Source: JBBAGE01 sp041655055
Lineage (GTDB): Bacteria > Pseudomonadota > Alphaproteobacteria > Rhodobacterales > Rhodobacteraceae
Length of the DNA stretch: 12,895 bases
NCBI GenBank assembly: GCA_041655055.1
Contig: JBBAGE010000060.1
Location: 1 to 12,895, forward strand
Direction: 5' to 3'
Positions 1-5,808 of the stretch are shown piece by piece. Positions within the stretch are counted from its first letter, which is position 1. Each line of letters begins with the position of its first letter. The translations under genes and the position numbers were made by a program. A model generated the notes under the pieces. That model was given only the letters and a program-made list of their open reading frames with translations. It was not told where the DNA came from and searched no databases.

Positions 1-4
1 AGCA

Positions 5-34
5 TTGAATGGGGCAACAAAAACAGGCTAGTGC
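5..34 (+). promoter_or_regulatory. Putative promoter of the psd-pssA operon
   Basis: A TTGAAT -35-like hexamer at 5-10 is followed after 18 bases by TAGTGC at 29-34, within GGCTAGTGC. The same TTGa/CTGa-then-TAG layout precedes two other transcription units in this window (near 9927 and 10073). Transcription would start near position 41 and give a leader of about 35 bases before the chosen psd start. Only hexamer similarity supports it, and the -10 match to TATAAT is weak. Confidence 0.35.
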
Positions 35-76
35 TTTGGCTTGCACCAATGCAGCGGATCTGGCGGGCCCCACACA

Positions 77-769
77 ATGAAAATGCGCGATACCTTTCTC
101 AAGCCCATGCACCCCGAAGGCAACAAATTTGTGGCCATCTTCGGGCTGGTGACGATTGTTCTGTTCTGGCTCACGCCGATTCTGGGCTGGATCGGGGTCG
201 GGCTGACGATCTGGTGCTATTATTTCTTTCGCGATCCCAAACGCACGACACCGCTGCGCGACGGGCTGTTGGTCAGCCCTGCGGACGGGATCGTCTCGCT
301 GATCGAACCGGCGATCCCGCCAGCGGAACTTGGCATGGCGAATGTGCCACTGACGCGGGTGAGCGTGTTCATGAATGTGTTCAACTGCCATGTGAACCGC
401 AGCCCGATTGCGGGCGATGTGGCCGCAATCGCCTATCGGCCCGGCAAATTCTTTAACGCCTCGCTCGACAAGGCCAGCGAACATAATGAACGCAACAGCC
501 TGCGCATCATGCTGGCAGACGGGCGCGAAATTGCGGTGGTTCAGATTGCGGGGCTGGTGGCGCGGCGGATCGTGTGCTGGACCAAACCCGGCCAGCCGCT
601 GATGACGGGCGAGCGATTCGGCCTGATCCGGTTTGGATCGCGCGTCGATGTCTATCTGCCCGATGGGGTGGCGCCGCTGGTGGCCGTGGGCCAGACCATG
701 ACCGCAGGCGAAACCATCATCGCGGATCTTGTCACGTCCGAGCCGCAACGCATTGCCCGCACGGATTGA
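77..769 (+). CDS. psd: Phosphatidylserine decarboxylase proenzyme (short, pyruvoyl-dependent type)
   Basis: Decarboxylates phosphatidylserine to phosphatidylethanolamine at the inner membrane, the last step after PssA. The product is 230 residues, matching the short class of proteobacterial Psd. A hydrophobic hairpin spans about residues 18-52. The conserved NCHVNR block, with His105, is followed by the C-terminal self-cleavage motif RFGSRVDV; cleavage between Gly187 and Ser188 would leave a pyruvoyl group on an alpha chain of about 43 residues. I chose ATG 77 because it puts the conserved FLKPMHPEG near the N-terminus. An in-frame TTG at 41 would add 12 unconserved residues and would fall at the predicted transcription start; ATG 83 is also possible. 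The next gene, pssA, begins 3 bases after the stop, so the two are surely cotranscribed. Confidence 0.95.
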   Translation: MKMRDTFLKPMHPEGNKFVAIFGLVTIVLFWLTPILGWIGVGLTIWCYYFFRDPKRTTPLRDGLLVSPADGIVSLIEPAIPPAELGMANVPLTRVSVFMNVFNCHVNRSPIAGDVAAIAYRPGKFFNASLDKASEHNERNSLRIMLADGREIAVVQIAGLVARRIVCWTKPGQPLMTGERFGLIRFGSRVDVYLPDGVAPLVAVGQTMTAGETIIADLVTSEPQRIARTD

Positions 770-772
770 ACG

Positions 773-1531
773 ATGAAGGCACCCATCAGAAAACCCCGCC
801 GCGAACTGCCCATCTCGCATCTTTTGCCCAATCTGGTCACGGTGGCGGCGATCTGTGCCGGAATCGCGGCGATTCGCTTTTCGGCCGAGGGAAATTTCAG
901 CATTGCCGTGCAGCTTGTGATGCTGGCCGGTATTCTTGACGGGATCGACGGGCGATTGGCACGGATGCTCAAAAGCGAAAGCGCGCTGGGGGCCGAGCTT
1001 GATTCGCTGGCCGATTTCCTGAACTTTGGCGTGGCTCCGGCGCTTTTGATGTATTTCTGGGCCTTTCAGGATATGCGCAATGCCGGCTGGGTGGCGGTCA
1101 CCATCTATGTGCTGTGCTGCGTGCTGCGGCTGGCGCGGTTCAATGTCACCAGCAAGGCTCGCGAATCGCAGGGGCCCGAGCGCCATTTCACCGGCGTGCC
1201 TTCGCCCGCGGGGGCATTTCTGGTGATGTTGCCGCTGTTTCTGTCGTTCGCCTTGCGCGAAAACTGGCCCGTGGTGCATGGCGGGCTGATCGCGGCCTAT
1301 ACGATTTTTGTCGGGTTGATGATGATCAGCCGGATTCCGACATTCTCGCCCAAATCGCTGACGATCCGGCGCGAGAATGTGCGCTATCTCTATATCGGCT
1401 TTGTTGGCGTGATCGCGGGGCTGCTCAGCTTTCCATGGGCAACGCTGGTGGTGCTGGATCTGGCCTATTTCGGGCTGGTCCTGTGGGGCTGGCGCAAACT
1501 GCGGCCCCAGCCCGAAACCGATACGCCTTAG
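773..1531 (+). CDS. pssA: CDP-diacylglycerol--serine O-phosphatidyltransferase (phosphatidylserine synthase)
   Basis: Transfers phosphatidyl from CDP-diacylglycerol to L-serine, giving phosphatidylserine, the substrate of the Psd encoded just upstream. The 252-residue protein has the complete CDP-alcohol phosphatidyltransferase signature DGx2ARx8Gx3Dx3D at residues 59-81, with metal-binding Asp77 and Asp81 in its second half. Several hydrophobic helices follow up to about residue 240, as expected for an integral inner-membrane enzyme. The N-terminus is basic (KAPIRKPRR). It lies 3 bases downstream of psd and probably has no promoter of its own. Its TAG stop overlaps the TAA stop of the convergent lipA, sharing the bases TTAG. 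Confidence 0.95.
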   Translation: MKAPIRKPRRELPISHLLPNLVTVAAICAGIAAIRFSAEGNFSIAVQLVMLAGILDGIDGRLARMLKSESALGAELDSLADFLNFGVAPALLMYFWAFQDMRNAGWVAVTIYVLCCVLRLARFNVTSKARESQGPERHFTGVPSPAGAFLVMLPLFLSFALRENWPVVHGGLIAAYTIFVGLMMISRIPTFSPKSLTIRRENVRYLYIGFVGVIAGLLSFPWATLVVLDLAYFGLVLWGWRKLRPQPETDTP

Positions 1532-2475
1532 CTGCCCAGTTTCGCCAGCCGCGCCGCCCGCAGCCGTGCGAAATCATCGCCCGCATGATAGGACGACCGC
1601 GTCAGCGGCGTGGCCGATACCATCAAAAACCCCTTGCCATAGGCCGCTTTTTCATAGGCGGCGAATTCATCGGGGTGGACGAACCGGTCCACCGCGTGAT
1701 GTTTCGGCGTCGGTTGCAGATATTGCCCGATGGTCAGGAAATCGATATCGGCGGCGCGCATGTCATCCATCACCTGCAGCACCGATTGGCGATCCTCGCC
1801 CAGACCGACCATGATGCCGGATTTGGTGAAAATCGTGGGGTCGAGTTCCTTGACCCGCTGCAACAGCCGCAGCGAATGGAAATAGCGCGCACCGGGGCGG
1901 ACCTGCGGATAAAGGCCCGGCACGGTTTCAAGGTTGTGGTTGAACACATCGGGCTTGGCCGCGACCACCTGTTCCAGCGCATCAGGCGTGCAGCGCAGGA
2001 AATCGGGCGTCAGAATTTCCACCGTCGTTTGCGGGGCCTTGCGGCGCAATGCCCGGATCGTCTGGGCGAAATGCGCGGCCCCCCCATCCGCCAGATCATC
2101 GCGATCGACGCTGGTGATCACCACATGCGACAGGCCCAGTTTTTGCACGGCATCGGCCACCCGGCCCGGCTCGAACACATCAAGCGCATCGGGCCTGCCG
2201 GTGGCGACATTGCAAAATGTGCAGCCGCGCGTGCAGATATCGCCCATGATCATCATGGTCGCGTGGCCCTGGCTCCAACATTCGCCGACATTGGGGCAGC
2301 CGGCCTCTTCGCACACGGTGGTCAGCCGATGTTCGCGCACGATCGCCTTGGTCGCCTGATATTCGCGCGAAACCGGGGCCTTGACCCTGATCCAGTCAGG
2401 TTTGCGCGGTTGGACATTATCCGGACGATGGGCTTTTTCCGGATGGCGTTGGTCAGGGATGGTCAGATCACGCAT
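1528..2475 (-). CDS. lipA: Lipoyl synthase (radical SAM)
   Basis: Inserts two sulfur atoms into the octanoyl group carried on the lipoyl domains of 2-oxoacid dehydrogenases and the glycine cleavage H protein. The 315-residue protein shows both iron-sulfur sites. The auxiliary cluster motif is CEEAGCPNVGEC with Cys55, Cys60 and Cys66; the radical SAM motif is CTRGCTFC with Cys81, Cys85 and Cys88. The C-terminal RSSYHA (residues 293-298) supplies the conserved serine ligand of the auxiliary cluster. The start at 2475 gives MRDLTIPDQRHPEK, the usual beginning in this family, and sits 6 bases after an AGGAG ribosome site. An upstream in-frame ATG at 2547 would add 24 unconserved residues inside a hairpin. 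The gene lies downstream of the transglycosylase but across an 87-base gap that may hold its own promoter. Confidence 0.96.
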   Translation of the reverse strand: MRDLTIPDQRHPEKAHRPDNVQPRKPDWIRVKAPVSREYQATKAIVREHRLTTVCEEAGCPNVGECWSQGHATMMIMGDICTRGCTFCNVATGRPDALDVFEPGRVADAVQKLGLSHVVITSVDRDDLADGGAAHFAQTIRALRRKAPQTTVEILTPDFLRCTPDALEQVVAAKPDVFNHNLETVPGLYPQVRPGARYFHSLRLLQRVKELDPTIFTKSGIMVGLGEDRQSVLQVMDDMRAADIDFLTIGQYLQPTPKHHAVDRFVHPDEFAAYEKAAYGKGFLMVSATPLTRSSYHAGDDFARLRAARLAKLGS

Positions 2476-2481
2476 GCGATG

Positions 2482-2486
2482 CTCCT
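2482..2486 (-). promoter_or_regulatory. Ribosome binding site that sets the lipA start
   Basis: AGGAG on the - strand, 6 bases before the ATG at 2475. It supports that start over the upstream in-frame ATG at 2547. Confidence 0.75.
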
Positions 2487-2524
2487 GGCGAAGCGGGTTC
2501 ATCCCCTGTATCGCTGATCCGGCC

Positions 2525-2538
2525 CGATTGTGCAATCG
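2525..2538. promoter_or_regulatory. Inverted repeat upstream of lipA, possible operator
   Basis: CGATTG-TG-CAATCG is a perfect 6+2+6 dyad located 50 bases upstream of the lipA start codon. On the - strand it overlaps a poor -35-like TTGCAC, followed by a poor -10-like GATACA. The position fits a regulator binding site, but I do not recognise the motif as belonging to a known regulator. Confidence 0.25.
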
Positions 2539-2542
2539 CCGC

Positions 2543-2563
2543 GCCATGCCCGTAGCGCATGGC
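2543..2563 (-). terminator. Stem-loop just after the transglycosylase stop, possible weak terminator
   Basis: GCCATGC and GCATGGC form a 7-bp stem around a 7-base loop, beginning at the last base of the transglycosylase stop codon. No U-rich run follows on the - strand. It may protect the mRNA 3' end or only partly separate the gene from lipA. Confidence 0.3.
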
Positions 2564-3150
2564 TAATGCCCCCAGATCCGCGCCACATAGGTGGTGGTTT
2601 CCTGATAGGGCGGCACGCCCGCGTGTTTTTCCACCGCGCCCGGCCCCGCATTATAGGCCGCAAGCGCCAGCCGCCAGGTGCCGAATTTATCATACATCAT
2701 CCGCAGATAGCGCGCGCCCCCGTTCAGATTGGCCGCCGGATCATAGGCATCGACGCCAAGCAGCGCCGCCGTATCGGGCATCAATTGCGCCAGCCCGATC
2801 GCGCCCTTGTGCGACACGGCGGATGCATTCCAGCCCGATTCCTGCTGCACCAGCCGCAAGAACAGATCGGCCGGCACGTTATAGCGTTCGGCCGCAGCGC
2901 GCGCCGTGGCCAGATGCGGCCCGTTATAGCGCCCCTGATAGCGCAGATTGCCTGCCTCCTCCTCAAGTGCGGATTTGGGCATATAACGCACCGAATTGGC
3001 ATATTGCCCGGCCGCGCGATTATCGAGCACGTCAAGCTGCGAGGAAAACAGGCTCGCGCGGGATTTCGATGAAAATGTGGTATCGGCACTGGCCGCAAAG
3101 GGCAGCATTGCCGCCAGCAGGCCGGCCGCCACGGGCATCTTGCAAGGCAT
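2563..3150 (-). CDS. Secreted lytic transglycosylase (SLT domain, GH23-like)
   Basis: Cleaves the MurNAc-GlcNAc bond of peptidoglycan non-hydrolytically, leaving 1,6-anhydro ends, in the periplasm. The 195-residue precursor has a signal peptide with likely cleavage after AASA (residue 22). A linker of about 60 residues follows, and then a compact SLT fold from about residue 85 to the end. Visible motifs are the catalytic Glu104 in QQESGW, GAIGLAQLMP (116-125) and AYNAGPGAV (165-173), which are the three classic SLT blocks. The ATG at 3150 is preceded by an AGGGA ribosome site. The small size and single domain resemble soluble or lipid-free transglycosylases such as those of specialised secretion systems, but no such system lies nearby. 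I cannot assign it to a named mlt or slt gene. Confidence 0.88.
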   Translation of the reverse strand: MPCKMPVAAGLLAAMLPFAASADTTFSSKSRASLFSSQLDVLDNRAAGQYANSVRYMPKSALEEEAGNLRYQGRYNGPHLATARAAAERYNVPADLFLRLVQQESGWNASAVSHKGAIGLAQLMPDTAALLGVDAYDPAANLNGGARYLRMMYDKFGTWRLALAAYNAGPGAVEKHAGVPPYQETTTYVARIWGH

Positions 3151-3177
3151 CTGTCCCTCACTTTTTTGCTTTGCGCG

Positions 3178-3206
3178 ATTATAGCCGGATTTCGACAGCC
3201 GCGCCA
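3178..3206 (-). promoter_or_regulatory. Putative promoter of the transglycosylase gene
   Basis: A perfect TATAAT lies at 3183-3178 on the - strand, 27 bases upstream of the start codon. The hexamer 17 bases further upstream, TGGCGC, matches the -35 consensus only at three positions. Transcription would start near 3171 and give a leader of about 20 bases. Confidence 0.5.
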
Positions 3207-3316
3207 GCGCCGTGGCACCGACCCGGTGAAATCAGCCGAATGCGTGATTCGCCCTTCCCTTGTGGGGCGGGCAGTGGTGTAACCGTGCAAGATATTCGCA
3301 GATTCGGAGAAACATC

Positions 3317-3832
3317 ATGGCCGGTTCGGTAAACAAGGTAATCCTCATCGGCAATCTCGGCCGCGACCCCGAGGTGCGCACATTCCAAAATGGCGGCAAA
3401 GTCTGCAACCTGCGCATCGCCACATCGGAAACCTGGAAAGACCGCACCACCGGCGAACGGCGCGAGCGCACGGAATGGCATTCGGTCGCGATCTTTCAAG
3501 AAGGGCTGGTGCGCGTTGCCGAGCAATATCTGCGCAAAGGCTCAAAGGTTTATATCGAGGGCAAGCTGCAGACCCGCAAATGGCAGGATCAATCCGGTCA
3601 GGATCGCTATACCACCGAAGTGGTGCTGCAGGGGTTTGATGGCGTTCTGACCATGCTTGATGGCCGCGGCGAAGGCGGCGGCGGCGCCGGTAGCGGTGGC
3701 GGATCGTCCTATGATGATGGCGGCTATGGCGGCGGCCAGTCGGGCGGTTACGGCGGCGGTTCATCGGGCGGCGGTTATGGCGGCGGATCGGGTGGCGGGC
3801 GTTCGGATCTCGACGACGAAATTCCGTTTTGA
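3317..3832 (+). CDS. ssb: Single-stranded DNA-binding protein
   Basis: Coats single-stranded DNA during replication, recombination and repair, and recruits partner enzymes through its C-terminal tip. The 171-residue protein has a typical N-terminal OB fold (about residues 5-110, beginning VNKVILIGNLGRDPEVR). A glycine-rich disordered linker built of GGYGGG/GGSSGG-like units follows (about residues 116-163), then the acidic protein-interaction tip DLDDEIPF. The ATG at 3317 follows GGAGA by 6 bases. The gene is monocistronic and divergent from the transglycosylase. A weak promoter candidate, TTCCCT (3255-3260) and TGTAAC (3278-3283) at 17-base spacing, lies in the intergenic space. I see no clear GTTC-N7-GTTC LexA box of the alphaproteobacterial kind. 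Confidence 0.97.
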   Translation: MAGSVNKVILIGNLGRDPEVRTFQNGGKVCNLRIATSETWKDRTTGERRERTEWHSVAIFQEGLVRVAEQYLRKGSKVYIEGKLQTRKWQDQSGQDRYTTEVVLQGFDGVLTMLDGRGEGGGGAGSGGGSSYDDGGYGGGQSGGYGGGSSGGGYGGGSGGGRSDLDDEIPF

Positions 3833-3841
3833 TGCGTTTCG

Positions 3842-3866
3842 CAGGGCGCGCCGACTGCGCGCCCTG
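3842..3866. terminator. Hairpin between convergent ssb and aroB
   Basis: A perfect 10-bp GC-rich stem (CAGGGCGCGC with GCGCGCCCTG) surrounds a 5-base loop, lying between the ssb stop at 3832 and the aroB stop at 3872. Neither side carries a long U run. It is nonetheless the only strong structure in the 39-base convergent gap and probably ends transcription from both sides. Confidence 0.7.
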
Positions 3867-3871
3867 ATCGC

Positions 3872-4993
3872 TCAGGCCGCGCGCATCGACAGGTTTTCGG
3901 CCAGCAGCGCGCGCACCACCCCCAAATCGACATCATCGGCCACAAAAGCCGCGCCAATCGCGCGCGCAAGGATAAAGCGCAGCTTGCCATCCAGCACCTT
4001 TTTATCCTGCGCCATCAGATCCAGCAGCCCGTCCGCATCGGGCAGATCGCCCGCAATATCGGCCAGATCCACCTTCATCCCCATCGCCCGCAAATGCGCG
4101 CGCACCCGGCCGGGCAATTCCTGCGCGCAAAGCCCCAGCCGCGCCGACAGATCGAACGCAAGCGCGCAACCGATCGCGACACCTTCGCCATGCAAAAGCC
4201 GGTCGGAATAACCGGTCGCGGCCTCAAGCGCATGACAAAATGTGTGGCCGAGGTTCAAAAGCGCGCGCTCGCCCTGTTCGGTTTCATCGCGCGATACGAT
4301 ACCCGCCTTCATTTCGACCGAGCGCGTGACGGCATGGGCCCGCAAGGCCGCATCATTCGCAGCCATCGCCGGTCCGTTGACCTCTAACCAATCAAAAAAC
4401 GTCGCATCGCCCAAAAGTCCGTATTTCACCACCTCGCCGTAGCCTGCCAGAAAATCACGCTGTGGCAGGGTGGCCAGCACATCAATATCGGCCAGCACCA
4501 GCGATGGTTGGTGAAAGGCGCCGATCAGGTTCTTGCCATGGGGTGAATTGATGCCGGTCTTGCCGCCCACGGAACTATCGACCTGCGCCAAAAGCGTGGT
4601 CGGGATCTGCACGAACCGCACACCGCGGCGCAGCACGGCGGCGGCAAAACCCACCAGATCGCCGATCACCCCGCCGCCGAATGCGATCACCAGATCGCGC
4701 CGCTCGATCTTTTGTGCCAAAAGCCATTCGACGGTGCGCGAAAATTCCGGCCAGCCTTTGGTCGATTCGCCCGCAGGCAGGGCAAGCGACACCATATCCA
4801 CCCCGCCCGCCGCCAGCCCCGCGCGCAACGCATCCAGATGCAGCCCCGCCACGGTTTCGTCGCTGACCACCGCCACACGCGGGCGGCGCAGCAGTGGCGC
4901 GATTTCCGCACCCGCTTGCGCGATCAACCCCTGGCCGATCCGCACCTCATAGGCGCGATCCCCAAGGGGCACATCAACGATGGTTTTGTGCAT
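3872..4993 (-). CDS. aroB: 3-dehydroquinate synthase
   Basis: Converts DAHP to 3-dehydroquinate, the second step of the shikimate pathway, using NAD+ and a divalent metal. The 373-residue length is normal. NAD-binding GGGVIGDLVGF (about 106-116) and the lysine-containing VDSSVGGKTGIN (138-149) are both present. The three metal ligands can be read as Glu187 in GYGEVVKYG, His250 in NLGHTF and His268 in HGEGVAIG. The ATG at 4993 lies 3 bases after the aroK stop, and its GAGGAG ribosome site lies inside the end of aroK, so the two genes are cotranscribed and probably translationally linked. Transcription probably ends at the hairpin shared with ssb. Confidence 0.97.
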   Translation of the reverse strand: MHKTIVDVPLGDRAYEVRIGQGLIAQAGAEIAPLLRRPRVAVVSDETVAGLHLDALRAGLAAGGVDMVSLALPAGESTKGWPEFSRTVEWLLAQKIERRDLVIAFGGGVIGDLVGFAAAVLRRGVRFVQIPTTLLAQVDSSVGGKTGINSPHGKNLIGAFHQPSLVLADIDVLATLPQRDFLAGYGEVVKYGLLGDATFFDWLEVNGPAMAANDAALRAHAVTRSVEMKAGIVSRDETEQGERALLNLGHTFCHALEAATGYSDRLLHGEGVAIGCALAFDLSARLGLCAQELPGRVRAHLRAMGMKVDLADIAGDLPDADGLLDLMAQDKKVLDGKLRFILARAIGAAFVADDVDLGVVRALLAENLSMRAA

Positions 4994-4996
4994 AGC

Positions 4997-5542
4997 TCAG
5001 ATCTCCTCAAGCACATCGGGGCGGGTCAGCAGCGCCTTGATGACCTTTTGGGCCATATCCTCGATCGACAGATGCGCATCTGCGGCGACCTCGATTTCGG
5101 CCATGGCATAGGCGGGCGTGCGCGCGGCGCAAAGTTCGCGCAACGTGGCCTTGGGATCGGGCGTGCGCAACAGCGGGCGCGTGGTTTTGTTGCGCACCCG
5201 CGACCAAAGCAATTCGACATCGGCGCTCAGCCAGACGGCCACACCCGCGCGCGCAATCTCGGTGCGGTTTTGTTCGGCCAGATAGGCCCCGCCCCCGGTC
5301 GATAGCACCGATGGCGGCCCCTGCAACAACCGCGCGATCACCTGCGATTCCTTTTCGCGAAAGAAAGGCTCGCCGTTGCGGGCGAAAATCTCGGCCACGC
5401 TCAGATTGGCGGCTTTTTCGATTTCGGCATCCGAATCAAGAAAGGCCACCCCCAGCATCCGCGCCAGCACCGTGCCCACGGCGGTCTTGCCCGCCCCCAT
5501 CATTCCGACCAGCACCACTGTTTTTTTCAATATATAGGCCAA
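4997..5542 (-). CDS. aroK: Shikimate kinase
   Basis: Phosphorylates shikimate to shikimate 3-phosphate with ATP. The 181-residue product has Walker A GMMGAGKT (13-20), substrate-binding LDSD (35-38) and Arg62 in FFREKES, the STGGGAY loop (81-87) and lid Arg122 in TTRPLL. The start is uncertain. Conserved sequence begins at KKTVVLVG, and no ATG or GTG lies close upstream in frame. I chose TTG 5542, which follows a GGAACAGGG stretch by 3 bases. TTG 5530 is the alternative, but has no ribosome site at a good distance. ATG codons far upstream (5671 and 5641) would add over 30 unconserved residues across the divergent promoter region. A TTG start suggests low translation efficiency. Confidence 0.93.
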   Translation of the reverse strand: MAYILKKTVVLVGMMGAGKTAVGTVLARMLGVAFLDSDAEIEKAANLSVAEIFARNGEPFFREKESQVIARLLQGPPSVLSTGGGAYLAEQNRTEIARAGVAVWLSADVELLWSRVRNKTTRPLLRTPDPKATLRELCAARTPAYAMAEIEVAADAHLSIEDMAQKVIKALLTRPDVLEEI

Positions 5543-5673
5543 AAGCCCTGTTCCTGCGTCTGAATTTCCTGTTCCCTCAATGGCGTGATCTTGCGAAAAA
5601 TGCCATATATAAACCAACCAGACCGCGCAAAGATGCGGCATCACGGCAGAGGCACCGGAAAGGCAGGCCATAT
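5543..5673. promoter_or_regulatory. Divergent promoter region between aroK and the small membrane protein gene
   Basis: This 131-base region must drive aroK-aroB leftward and the three-gene chain rightward. It is AT-richer than its surroundings. The word GCCATATAT occurs at 5602-5610 and again at 5667-5675, where it meets the rightward start codon, and a related AATATATAGGCC lies at 5529-5540 by the aroK start. For aroK a weak - strand pair is TTGCGC, a 15-base gap, then TATATG. A short dyad GATGC-G-GCATC lies at 5632-5642. I cannot name a confident promoter for either direction. Confidence 0.4.
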
Positions 5674-5808
5674 ATGTGGAGATTGTTCAAATTGCTGGCG
5701 GTCTTGCTGGCGCTGGGGTTTGTCGGGCTGGTAGGCTATGCTTATCTGGGTGACATGTCACCGCAAAGCGGCGAAACCACTACTCCGGTCATTCTGGATG
5801 TTGATTAA
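5674..5808 (+). CDS. Small single-pass membrane protein, function unknown
   Basis: A 44-residue protein with a basic start (MWRLFK), one hydrophobic helix (about residues 6-26, rich in Leu, Val, Ala and Gly) and a short polar tail ending TTPVILDVD. This suggests a single-pass inner-membrane peptide with its tail in the periplasm, or an uncleaved signal anchor; no lipobox cysteine is present. An AGGCAGG stretch precedes the ATG. The stop lies 11 bases inside the next gene, so translation of the two is probably coupled. I believe similar short proteins occur at this position in other Rhodobacteraceae, but this is recollection, not a search. Its presence in an operon with overlapping frames argues that it is real. 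Confidence 0.7.
   Translation: MWRLFKLLAVLLALGFVGLVGYAYLGDMSPQSGETTTPVILDVD

Noticed and set aside
1114..2517. A long + strand open frame of 467 codons across the end of pssA and all of lipA
   Set aside because: It lies antisense to lipA and out of frame with pssA. Its composition (Arg, His and Gln rich) is that of a GC-rich shadow, whereas both true genes have full family motifs.
3151..3316. A LexA (SOS) operator upstream of ssb
   Set aside because: No GTTC-N7-GTTC or GAAC-N7-GAAC pattern is present in the gap.
3675..3805. Glycine-codon repeats in ssb, considered as a tandem repeat or CRISPR-like element
   Set aside because: They are imperfect, in frame, and encode the usual disordered linker of SSB.
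5542..5671. A longer AroK beginning at ATG 5671 (224 residues)
   Set aside because: The added residues match nothing in the family and would cover the whole divergent promoter region.
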